Assembly (NCBI GenBank): GCA_037129695.1
Contig: JBAXUL010000107.1
Location: forward strand, 1 to 12,701
DNA from: CAINVV01 sp037129695
Lineage (GTDB): Bacteria; Bacteroidota; Bacteroidia; Bacteroidales; Prolixibacteraceae
Length of the DNA stretch: 12,701 nt
Direction of reading: 5' to 3'
Of the stretch, positions 1-7,019 are shown one piece after another. Position 1 is the first letter of the stretch, and every line of letters starts with the position of its first letter. Below the pieces are notes generated by a model, which saw only the letters and a program-made list of their open reading frames with translations, ran no database searches and was not told the origin of the DNA. The position numbers and the translations under genes were made by a program.

Positions 1-605
1 AGCAGATGATTGAAAATATTTTCCTTACCCCCATTCAGGTTGAAATAGGTATGATTGGTCAGGTTCACGACTGTTGTGCGATCCGTCACTGCCTTGTATT
101 CGATTTGCAACTCGTTTTTATGCGTCAGTTTGTATAGAATGCTGATATCCAGGTTTCCAGGATAATTTTCTTCGAGGTGGACGCTGCGGTATTTTAATTC
201 GAGTCCGACGAAATCTGGCATTTCAATTGTTTTGGCCGTCCACAGGATTTTGTCGAAGCCTGTCTGTCCTCCATGAAGGTGGTTTGGCCCATTGTTGATG
301 AAAAGTTGATAGTTCATACCTTCTACAGTCAATTTGCCACCTGCGATCCGGTTGCAGTATCTGCCGCAAACTGCCCCGAAATAAGGATAGCCGGCCAGAT
401 AGTCTTTTGAAAGATATTCATCCATTGATTTGAATCCGAGGACTACATTCTCCTTTTTCCCTTTATTATCGGCCATTTCAATGGAGGTGATAATGGCACC
501 GTAATTGGTGATTTTGACTGTTATTCCGTTTGGATTAACCAGTGTATAGAGGAATGCTTTTTCTCCCTTCGGACACTGACCGAAAATTTCTTTTTTGATA
601 TTCAT
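1..605 (-). CDS. galM: Aldose 1-epimerase (mutarotase), N-terminal part, cut by window edge
   Basis: Reading the minus strand from an ATG at 605 gives 201 open codons running off the left edge. Seen: GRYCNRI at residues 81-87, NHLHGG at 108-113, the NYPGNL block near 147-152 and NLTNHTYFNL at 181-190. These are the hallmark blocks of the galactose mutarotase fold; by family knowledge His111 and His185 fit the two catalytic histidines that interconvert alpha and beta anomers of aldohexoses. Family members are usually about 340-350 residues, so roughly 140-150 C-terminal residues, including the usual catalytic glutamate, lie outside. There is no signal peptide, so a cytoplasmic enzyme is expected. 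It is divergent from the phosphoesterase gene, so its promoter should lie in 606-895. Family assignment is firm; sugar preference cannot be read. Confidence 0.93.
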   Translation of the reverse strand, partial: MNIKKEIFGQCPKGEKAFLYTLVNPNGITVKITNYGAIITSIEMADNKGKKENVVLGFKSMDEYLSKDYLAGYPYFGAVCGRYCNRIAGGKLTVEGMNYQLFINNGPNHLHGGQTGFDKILWTAKTIEMPDFVGLELKYRSVHLEENYPGNLDISILYKLTHKNELQIEYKAVTDRTTVVNLTNHTYFNLNGGKENIFNHL

Positions 606-895
606 TTGTTGATAATTTAGTTTTTATTGCCAGATGGAACTCCCTGGAATCGTCCGCTGTTAGGCGGAGGAAATTGTCGCGGGCGTTTCAACCGTAATGA
701 TTTGGTGTTTTTTGCAAGTCCGGATGTAAACTTATACAAATGGAAGGTTCTTTGAAAGTATAAAAACATATATTTCATCAATTGATGGCTATATTTTCAA
801 CTGTGAAATAATATTTGGTAGATTGAAGGTTAAATCTTATTTTACATCAGCCAATAAATACCAATGCCGGGCGGATCGGTACTTTAGTCAACAGC
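606..895. promoter_or_regulatory. Divergent intergenic region between galM and the phosphoesterase gene
   Basis: No convincing gene is present in these 290 bp. It must hold the promoters of both flanking divergent genes. Seen: a TAATATTTG string at 809-817, which is a Bacteroidota -7 box with one extra spacer base, directed toward the phosphoesterase; a 7/8 match TATATTTC at 769-776; and a perfect 12-bp palindrome CATCAATTGATG at 776-787 that could be an operator. A small GC-rich hairpin (TCCGC/GCGGA) lies around 653-668. No exact TAnnTTTG box with a properly spaced -33 element was found on either strand, so the promoters are not pinned down. Confidence 0.35.
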
Positions 896-1816
896 ATGCA
901 GGGATACGACATTATCGGAGACATTCATGGATATGCTTCACTTTTGAAGCAACTTCTTACCCGACTTGGGTATATACGTGTCGATGGAGTTTGGCAGCAC
1001 CCTTCAAGACAAGCTGTTTTTGTTGGCGATTTTATCAACAGAGGTCCCGAAATCCGGGAAACACTGGCCCTTGTCCGTGCCATGGTGAAAACGGGAAGCG
1101 CTTTGGCAATTTTGGGAAATCATGAATACAGTTCCATCCTGTACCATATCAAGGATGATAATGGCACTTTCATGACACGTCACATTTCGGGAAATCGAAA
1201 CCAGATTCAGAAAACACTGACGGTCTTTAAAGATCTGGATGAAGAGTGGAATGATAATCTGAAATGGATGCGTGAACTCCCATTCTTTCTCGATCTGGGT
1301 GAGATCAGAATAGCCCATGCGTACTGGAATGACAAGGAGATTGCCAGATTAAAGGAATATCTGCCTCAGGGCAGGTTGAAGAAAAAATTTCTGCGGGAAA
1401 TGCACGAAAGTCGTCCTGAAATGGCGGTCATAGTATACAAATTATTGAAAGGACTCGAATTTAAGAGTCCGAAAGACTTGATAATTAAATGTAACAAGGG
1501 TTTGAGCAGAAAGGTATTTACCCTCAAATGGTGGGAAGACCCTGTCAATAAGACCTTCAGGCAGCTCTATTTTGGCGATAAATTTGTACTGCCTGACTAT
1601 CATTTTCCCACGGAGATTGCTCCCTCCTATGAGCCCTATTTGCCGGACCAGCCCATCGTGTTTTTTGGTCATTACTGTTTGCCTGGGGGAGCTGTTATTG
1701 TACAGCCAAATGTCTGTTGCATTGATAGCTGTGTGGATACAACAGGTAAATTGTCTGCCTACAGGTGGAGCGGTGAAAAAGAATTAAATCCTGAAAATAT
1801 TGTGGTGGTAGGATAG
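896..1816 (+). CDS. PPP-like metallophosphoesterase
   Basis: A 306-residue calcineurin-like phosphoesterase. Seen in order: GDIHG at residues 8-12, GDFINRG at 44-50, GNHEY at 74-78, a histidine in IAHAYW at 141 and FFGHY at 257-261. These give a full set of di-metal ligands for the PPP-type serine/threonine phosphatase and diadenosine-tetraphosphatase superfamily, so hydrolysis of a phosphoester or a dinucleoside polyphosphate is likely, in the cytosol (no signal peptide). In the usual GDxxDRG motif the Asp of DRG is Asn here. A long insert (about residues 80-230) between the GNH and GH motifs is charged and not recognised. The ATG at 896 starts six residues before the first catalytic motif, which fits. 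It is the only clear plus-strand gene, and its stop codon lies inside a terminator stem. Substrate unknown. Confidence 0.85.
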   Translation: MQGYDIIGDIHGYASLLKQLLTRLGYIRVDGVWQHPSRQAVFVGDFINRGPEIRETLALVRAMVKTGSALAILGNHEYSSILYHIKDDNGTFMTRHISGNRNQIQKTLTVFKDLDEEWNDNLKWMRELPFFLDLGEIRIAHAYWNDKEIARLKEYLPQGRLKKKFLREMHESRPEMAVIVYKLLKGLEFKSPKDLIIKCNKGLSRKVFTLKWWEDPVNKTFRQLYFGDKFVLPDYHFPTEIAPSYEPYLPDQPIVFFGHYCLPGGAVIVQPNVCCIDSCVDTTGKLSAYRWSGEKELNPENIVVVG

Positions 1817-1839
1817 AGATGCGATTTATCGCATCTCTA
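1814..1839. terminator. Bidirectional terminator hairpin between convergent genes
   Basis: A perfect 11-bp stem (1814-1824 pairs with 1829-1839) closes on a TTTA loop. It sits exactly between the ends of the convergent phosphoesterase and guaA genes. The first stem bases are the TAG stop codon of the phosphoesterase. A modestly T-rich stretch follows on the plus side; the minus side lacks a good T-tract, so it should work better for the phosphoesterase than for guaA. Confidence 0.75.
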
Positions 1840-1847
1840 AAATTCGT

Positions 1848-3374
1848 TTATTCCCATTCGATGGTAGCCGGAGGCTTGGAACTGATATCGTATACGACCC
1901 TGTTGATACCCCTGACTTTATTGATGATGTCGTTCGATACTTTGGCGAGAAACTCGTAGGGCAGGTGAACCCAGTCGGCGGTCATGCCATCAGTAGAAGC
2001 AACTGCACGCAGGGCCACCACATTTTCGTAGGTTCTTTCATCACCCATCACTCCGACAGACTGCACGGGGAGCAGCATTACACCAGCTTGCCAAACCTTG
2101 TCATACAGGCCCCAGTCGCGAAGTGCCTGGGTAAAGATGGCATCTGCTTCCTGCAATACCCTCACTTTTTCGGGCGTGACATCAGAGAGAATCCGAATGC
2201 CCAATCCGGGACCCGGGAAAGGATGACGACCCAGGAGTTCATCTTTGATCCCCAGTGCCCTGCCCACTCTTCTCACTTCATCCTTAAACAAAAGGTTGAG
2301 TGGTTCAACCACTTTCAGTTTCATTTTTTCAGGTAAACCACCGACGTTGTGGTGCGATTTGATGGTTGCTGAAGGTCCATTTACAGAGACAGATTCTATC
2401 ACATCCGGATAAATGGTCCCCTGTGCAAGCCACTTGACATCTTGTAATTTATGGGCTTCCACATCGAAGACTTCAATAAAATTCCTGCCAATGGTCTTTC
2501 TTTTCTTCTCCGGATCACTGATGCCTTGTAAATCATTCCAGAATTTCTCTTTCGCATCTACCCCGATTACGTTCAGACCCATTCCTTTGTAGGATTCCAT
2601 CACATCCGAAAATTCATTTTTGCGCAACAATCCGTTGTCGACGAAAATACAGGTGAGATTACTTCCTATGGCCCTGTGAAGCAAGACCCCTGCAACACTT
2701 GAATCTACTCCACCGGAAAGGCCAAGCACCACCTTGTCATTTCCCAGTTTCTGGCGTAAAGTGGCAATGGTGGCTTCGACAAAAGAATCAGCGGTCCAGT
2801 TTTGGCTGCAACCACAGATGTCTACGAGAAAATTCCGAAGCAATTGGGTTCCTTCCGTTGTGTGGTATACTTCAGGATGAAACTGAATGGCGTAAGTTGG
2901 TTCATCATTGATCCTGAACGCTGCATATTCAACATCCTCGGTAGAGGCTAAAACCTTGTAATTTTCAGGAAGGCGGACAATGGTATCTCCATGTGACATC
3001 CAGACCTGAGAATTTTCACTGATCTGGTTGAAAAACATGCTGCTGTTGTCGGTCACTTTCAGATGTGCCCTCCCGTACTCTCTTGAGTCGGATGCCGCTA
3101 CCTCACCCCCGAAGAAGTGGGCGAGATACTGTGCACCGTAGCAAACGCCCAGCAATGGTATTTTTCCCCTGATGGCTGAAAGATCAATTCTAGGTCCTTT
3201 CTCATCCCTGACGGAATAGGGACTTCCGGAAAAGATCACCCCTTTGACCGAATCATCGATGGCAGGAAAGTGGTTAAACGGATGAATTTCGCAAAATACA
3301 TTCAATTCGCGAACCCTGCGACCGATCAACTGGGTGTATTGGGAACCGAAATCAAGGATGAGGATTTTTTCCAT
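1848..3374 (-). CDS. guaA: GMP synthase (glutamine-hydrolysing)
   Basis: 508 residues, normal length for GuaA, which converts XMP, ATP and glutamine to GMP in the last step of guanine nucleotide synthesis. Seen: class I glutamine amidotransferase domain at about residues 3-185 with nucleophile Cys78 in GVCYGAQ and the His166/Glu168 pair in FHPEVYH; ATP-pyrophosphatase domain with the PP-loop SGGVDSS at 220-226; QGTIYPDVIES at 318-328; HPFPGPGLGIRI at 384-395; and the typical C-terminal dimerisation tail ending PATIEWE. The ATG at 3374 places ILILDFGSQ at the N-terminus as in relatives. All key residues are present, so it should be active. The gene stands alone between a terminator on its left and a palindromic terminator on its right. 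Its promoter should lie in 3375-3430, where a near match to the -7 box (TTTATTTG, minus strand, 3404-3411) is visible without a well-spaced -33 box. Confidence 0.97.
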   Translation of the reverse strand: MEKILILDFGSQYTQLIGRRVRELNVFCEIHPFNHFPAIDDSVKGVIFSGSPYSVRDEKGPRIDLSAIRGKIPLLGVCYGAQYLAHFFGGEVAASDSREYGRAHLKVTDNSSMFFNQISENSQVWMSHGDTIVRLPENYKVLASTEDVEYAAFRINDEPTYAIQFHPEVYHTTEGTQLLRNFLVDICGCSQNWTADSFVEATIATLRQKLGNDKVVLGLSGGVDSSVAGVLLHRAIGSNLTCIFVDNGLLRKNEFSDVMESYKGMGLNVIGVDAKEKFWNDLQGISDPEKKRKTIGRNFIEVFDVEAHKLQDVKWLAQGTIYPDVIESVSVNGPSATIKSHHNVGGLPEKMKLKVVEPLNLLFKDEVRRVGRALGIKDELLGRHPFPGPGLGIRILSDVTPEKVRVLQEADAIFTQALRDWGLYDKVWQAGVMLLPVQSVGVMGDERTYENVVALRAVASTDGMTADWVHLPYEFLAKVSNDIINKVRGINRVVYDISSKPPATIEWE

Positions 3375-3430
3375 TTTTCAGAAATGAACAAGAGTGACTA
3401 ATGCAAATAAAATGACCAAAGTGTCAAGGG

Positions 3431-3472
3431 TAAATAAATTGCCTGAAGTTTTAACTCCAGGCAATATATTTA
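3431..3472 (-). terminator. Large palindromic terminator after the DUF1080-type gene
   Basis: The core stem is 8 bp, 3438-3445 (ATTGCCTG) with 3458-3465 (CAGGCAAT). It continues inward past one A/C mismatch with 3-4 more pairs, and outward past one A/A mismatch with 6 A/T pairs (3431-3436 with 3467-3472). On the minus strand the right-hand arm is followed by a T-rich run, as in an intrinsic terminator. It begins about 25 bp beyond the stop of the gene ending at 3496 and lies 56 bp before the guaA start, so it should separate guaA from the upstream sugar gene unit. Confidence 0.7.
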
Positions 3473-3495
3473 CGCTACATTACTTTATTCGTTTA

Positions 3496-4293
3496 TTAAA
3501 GTTTCCGTACCCAGATATTCCTGTAGCTTACCGGATTGCCATGATCCTGCAGTTCCAGCGGAGCTGCACCATGAGCGACATATTTAGGGATACCTATGTA
3601 TTCGGTCGGACCAAAAAGTGAAATGTTGTTTTGAACCAAAACACCATTCTGCAAAACGGTGACGTGAGCAGGAGAGAAAACAGTGCCATCCTCCTTGAAA
3701 CGAGGAGCCGTATAAATCACATCATAAACTTGCCATTCTCCAGGTTTTTTGCAAACATTCACCAGAGGAGCATACTGTTTGTAGAACGATCCTGCCTGAC
3801 CATTGCGGTAGGTCCTGTTTTGAAAATTATCCAAAACCTGTAATTCATATTTTCCCTGGAGGAAAATACCCGAATTGCCGCGACCCTGGCTTTCACCTTT
3901 CACTTCTGAGGGTGTGCGCCATTCAATGTGCATCTGAAAATCCATCAGATCTATTTTACTCCTGATAATTCCGGCCCCTCTGACAACTGTCACGCAATTG
4001 TCGGCAACGCTCCATCCGGATGGTTCACCTTTGGCGTTGGCCCAGTTGGCATTGAAACTTTCTGGTGTTCCGTCGAACAGGACAATGGCATCCGATGGTG
4101 CATCAACGGGCGTTTGACCCGGGGTGACGACTGCAACTTCAGGATCCCAGAATTCAGTCATTTCGGGTTTCATTTTTGCAAGTTCTTCCCTGGATAGTTC
4201 CGGTTTTGGATTTGCAGGCTTCGGTGTTTCAACCTTTTGCGCGATAGAAGTAAAAGACAAAAGTAATGTGGCTACCAATAACAGTGTTCTCAT
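3496..4293 (-). CDS. Secreted DUF1080 / 3-keto-disaccharide hydrolase-type protein
   Basis: 265 residues. Seen: a signal peptide at 1-18 (positively charged start, leucine-rich core, cleavage likely before Gln19, no lipobox cysteine); a Pro/Lys/Glu-rich linker to about residue 65; then one DUF1080 domain from ALVLF-like start AIVLFDG (69-75) to the end, with blocks GRGNSGIFLQGKYELQVLD (137-155), GEWQVYDVIYTAP (185-197) and SYRNIWVRKL (256-265). Known of the family: concanavalin-like beta-sandwich domains, some acting as 3-keto-glycoside hydrolases, others of unknown carbohydrate-linked function. It should act in the periplasm or outside. Its start is 12 bp after the phosphohexomutase stop, so it is probably the last gene of that unit. 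Exact substrate cannot be read. Confidence 0.88.
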   Translation of the reverse strand: MRTLLLVATLLLSFTSIAQKVETPKPANPKPELSREELAKMKPEMTEFWDPEVAVVTPGQTPVDAPSDAIVLFDGTPESFNANWANAKGEPSGWSVADNCVTVVRGAGIIRSKIDLMDFQMHIEWRTPSEVKGESQGRGNSGIFLQGKYELQVLDNFQNRTYRNGQAGSFYKQYAPLVNVCKKPGEWQVYDVIYTAPRFKEDGTVFSPAHVTVLQNGVLVQNNISLFGPTEYIGIPKYVAHGAAPLELQDHGNPVSYRNIWVRKL

Positions 4294-4305
4294 AATTTGT
4301 ATTTA

Positions 4306-6051
4306 TTAAATTGCTAAATCAGTCATTACCAAATCAATTTTTTGTGAAGTCGACAACTCAACCTGATCAAATTCTTCTCTGGTTGCGAGATGAGCTTTCA
4401 CTTCAATGTAAAATTTGATTTTCGGCTCCGTTCCCGAAGGACGAACTGAAACCTTAGTTCCGTCCACAGTAAAGAACTGCAGGACATTGGCGGTCGTTTT
4501 TTGGTGAATGGGTTTTTGTTCGCCGGTCAGCAGGTTTTTTTCGATCAGCGTATCATAATCTTTCACCCATTCCAGTTTCGAGCCTGCCAGCTGTTGTGGT
4601 GGATTTTTCCGGAATTTAACCATCAGTTGTTCAATTTCTTCGGCGCCGGTTTTTCCTTTGCGAACGATGTACTTCATTTTCTCCCTCGAATAGCCATAAG
4701 TGAGGTAAATATTCTGGAGCATTTCGAACAGGGAAAGATTGTTGTCTTTGGCCCAGGCTGCAATTTCAGCCATCAGGGCACATGAGGTTACCGCATCTTT
4801 GTCGCGGACAAAATCAGCAGGAAGGAAACCAAAGCTTTCTTCACCTCCACCGATGTATTTTTTCTTGCCTTCATTTTCCCTGATCACCTCAGCAATATAT
4901 TTGAATCCGGTATAGCAATCGTAGAATTCTACATTGTTTTTTGTTGCTATTTCAGCCGCCAGTTCAGAGGTGACAATGGTTTTGACGACATATTCCTTTC
5001 CTGTAAGTAATCCAAGCTCTTTCCTTTTGGTGATGATGTAATAGAGAAAGATCAGCACTGTCTGGTTGCCGTTCACAAGGATAAACTCGCCTTTGTCGTT
5101 TTTGACGGCAATTCCAAGTCGGTCGGCATCAGGATCTGTCGCCATAACAAGATCAGCATCCACTTCAACCGCTTTTTTCAGGGCGAGGGCAAGGGCTGCC
5201 GGCTCTTCTGGATTGGGTGAGATGACAGTGGGGAATTCTCCGCTTACCACATCCTGTTCAGGAATATGGATGACATTGGTGAATCCCATTTTTGCGAGCG
5301 CCATCGGAACCAGTTTTACGCCTGTTCCATGAATCGGGGTAAATACGATCTTGAGGTCGTGTTGGTTTTTGATTGATTGAGGGGAAAGGGAAACGGATAC
5401 CACTTGCTTCAGGAAGCGTTCATCCATGTCAGCTCCAAGTGAAAAAATCAATTCGGGGTTGGCGGAAAAACGGATATCATCGACCTTCACCTTGCCCACT
5501 TCCGTGATGATGTTCATGTCGTGAGGTTCGACGATTTGAGAACCATCGTCCCAGTAGGCCTTGTAACCATTGTATTCTTTGGGGTTGTGGGAAGCAGTCA
5601 GGATGATGCCACTTTGCAATCCAAGTTCGCGAATCGCAAATGAGAGTTCAGGAGTAGGTCTTAATGATTCAAAAAGGTAGACTTTGATACCGTTGGCAGA
5701 AAAAATCGCAGCCGCTGTTTCAGAAAATAATCGGCTGTTGTTCCTGCAGTCATGTCCGATTGCCACCTTGATCTCCGGTAAATGAGCGAATGCTTTTTTC
5801 AGGTAAGTGCTTAGTCCTTGGGTTGCTGCACCAACGGTATAGATATTCATCCGGTTGGTGCCAACGCCCATAATGCCACGCAGTCCCCCTGTTCCGAATT
5901 CCAGATCCCTGTAGAATGCATCTATCAGATCGCTTGAGTCCTCTTTGTCGAATAAGTTTTTTACTTCCGACTTGGTAGCAGCATCGTAGTTGCCGTCAAG
6001 CCATTCTTGTGCTTTCAGAAGCACATTGGCGGGAATTTTATTTGTTTGCAT
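4306..6051 (-). CDS. Phosphoglucomutase/phosphomannomutase family phosphohexomutase
   Basis: 581 residues, the long form of the alpha-D-phosphohexomutase family. Seen: active-site serine loop TASHNP at 152-157 (Ser154 carries the phosphate); metal loop DPDADR at 306-311; sugar-binding loop GGGEESFGF at 401-409; phosphate-binding loop RPSGTEPKIKF at 537-547. All four catalytic loops are intact, so interconversion of hexose 1- and 6-phosphates is expected; length and the GTGGLRG block at 53-59 resemble the PGM2-like branch, which can also use pentose phosphates. Cytoplasmic. Its start overlaps the end of rfbD by 14 bp, pointing to co-translation, and it would supply glucose 1-phosphate for dTDP-sugar synthesis, which fits rfbD. 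The specific substrate (glucose, mannose or ribose phosphate) is not decided by sequence reading. Confidence 0.93.
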   Translation of the reverse strand: MQTNKIPANVLLKAQEWLDGNYDAATKSEVKNLFDKEDSSDLIDAFYRDLEFGTGGLRGIMGVGTNRMNIYTVGAATQGLSTYLKKAFAHLPEIKVAIGHDCRNNSRLFSETAAAIFSANGIKVYLFESLRPTPELSFAIRELGLQSGIILTASHNPKEYNGYKAYWDDGSQIVEPHDMNIITEVGKVKVDDIRFSANPELIFSLGADMDERFLKQVVSVSLSPQSIKNQHDLKIVFTPIHGTGVKLVPMALAKMGFTNVIHIPEQDVVSGEFPTVISPNPEEPAALALALKKAVEVDADLVMATDPDADRLGIAVKNDKGEFILVNGNQTVLIFLYYIITKRKELGLLTGKEYVVKTIVTSELAAEIATKNNVEFYDCYTGFKYIAEVIRENEGKKKYIGGGEESFGFLPADFVRDKDAVTSCALMAEIAAWAKDNNLSLFEMLQNIYLTYGYSREKMKYIVRKGKTGAEEIEQLMVKFRKNPPQQLAGSKLEWVKDYDTLIEKNLLTGEQKPIHQKTTANVLQFFTVDGTKVSVRPSGTEPKIKFYIEVKAHLATREEFDQVELSTSQKIDLVMTDLAI

Positions 6052-6922
6052 CTTCTTGCAATTTGATGAGACATAATTTCAGGCTATCTTTCCAGTAAGG
6101 AATTCCGATTCCAAAAGTAGTTTTGATTTTTGATTTATTCAAAACCGAATAGGCCGGCCGTGCGGCAGGAGTAGGATATGCGCTGGTATCAATCGGACTT
6201 ACCTGACAGGTTATTTCCGGAGAATACTCAAATATTGCCTGGGTGAAGTCGAACCAACTGGCCACACCTTCGTTCGAATAATGGTAGATTCCGGTTACAA
6301 ACCGATTGCTGTCAGAGTTGGTCATTTGCAGAATATCAAGTATGACTTTGGCCAGATCTCCGGCATAGGTAGGGGTTCCAACCTGATCAGAAACGACTCC
6401 GAGTTGTTCTCTTTCCTTGCCAAGCCTAAGCATCGTTTTTACAAAGTTGGCCCCAAAAGCTGAATAAAGCCAGGACGTGCGGATGATGATTGCTTTTATT
6501 TCAGTGCGTAAAATGGCCGTTTCTCCTTCCAGTTTTGTGATGCCATAAACTGATCTCGGCCTGACAATATCCTTCTCATGATAAGGCGTGGATTTTTCTC
6601 CGTCAAAAAGGTAGTCAGTGGAGATATGAATGAGTTTTGTGCCCGTTTTCTTGCAGGCATTGGCCAGGTTGGCTACGGCACGGTGGTTGATTTTTTCGGC
6701 CAGAATTTCTTCTTTTTCGGCTTTGTCTACTGCCGTATAGGCCGCACAGTTGACTACCACCGAAGGTTTTTCATCCTTGAATAATTGTTCGATCTGAACA
6801 GGATCACAGATGTCGAGTTCTTCAATGTCTGTGAAAACGAAATGGAGTTCCGGATAGCCGGATGATAGTTCCTGAATTGAACGGCCAAGTTGACCTTTTG
6901 ATCCTGTGACGATTATCTTCAT
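6038..6922 (-). CDS. rfbD: dTDP-4-dehydrorhamnose reductase
   Basis: 294 residues from the ATG at 6922; a TTG four codons further upstream (6934) is in frame but places extra residues before the conserved start MKIIVTG, so the ATG is preferred. Seen: Rossmann nucleotide loop GSKGQLG at 7-13, NCAAYTAVDKAE at 58-69, STDYLFDG at 101-108, the YGITK catalytic Tyr126/Lys130 pair, and RTSWLYS further on. This is the extended SDR family that reduces dTDP-4-keto-rhamnose with NAD(P)H in the last step of dTDP-L-rhamnose synthesis. Normal length. The companion rfbA, rfbB and rfbC genes are absent from the window. It is the first gene of an apparent three-gene unit with the phosphohexomutase and the DUF1080-type protein, preceded by a promoter-like element. 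Reductases for other 6-deoxysugars look similar, so the sugar is likely but not certain. Confidence 0.92.
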   Translation of the reverse strand: MKIIVTGSKGQLGRSIQELSSGYPELHFVFTDIEELDICDPVQIEQLFKDEKPSVVVNCAAYTAVDKAEKEEILAEKINHRAVANLANACKKTGTKLIHISTDYLFDGEKSTPYHEKDIVRPRSVYGITKLEGETAILRTEIKAIIIRTSWLYSAFGANFVKTMLRLGKEREQLGVVSDQVGTPTYAGDLAKVILDILQMTNSDSNRFVTGIYHYSNEGVASWFDFTQAIFEYSPEITCQVSPIDTSAYPTPAARPAYSVLNKSKIKTTFGIGIPYWKDSLKLCLIKLQEDANK

Positions 6923-6983
6923 TTTTCTTGCCAATTTGAAGGTTCGATTGGTGAAGGTAAAGGTAATAGAAAAGCTGAAAACC

Positions 6984-7012
6984 CAAAGTTAATTGTTGTT
7001 CCTCATTTAAAA
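6984..7012 (-). promoter_or_regulatory. Bacteroidota-type promoter candidate for rfbD unit
   Basis: On the minus strand TAACTTTG (6991-6984) matches the Bacteroidota -7 consensus TAnnTTTG exactly. About 17-18 bases upstream is a TTTT/CTTT string (near 7009-7013), a partial match to the -33 TTTG box. The predicted start of transcription, near 6977, would leave a leader of about 55 nt before the rfbD ATG. It lies in the 97-bp gap (6923-7019) after the 487-residue gene. Confidence 0.4.
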
Positions 7013-7019
7013 GTTGGGG

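Noticed and set aside
823..1125. Open frame of 100 codons overlapping the start of the phosphoesterase gene
   Set aside because: It is in another frame from a gene with all catalytic motifs, its composition is unlike a real protein and it lacks an ATG at the start.
3375..3495. Purine riboswitch before guaA
   Set aside because: The gap is taken up mostly by a terminator palindrome, and no purine-riboswitch junction or conserved loop pattern could be made out in the remaining 56 bp.
6923..6934. TTG start giving rfbD four extra residues
   Set aside because: The ATG at 6922 places the conserved MKIIVTG strand at the N-terminus as in relatives.
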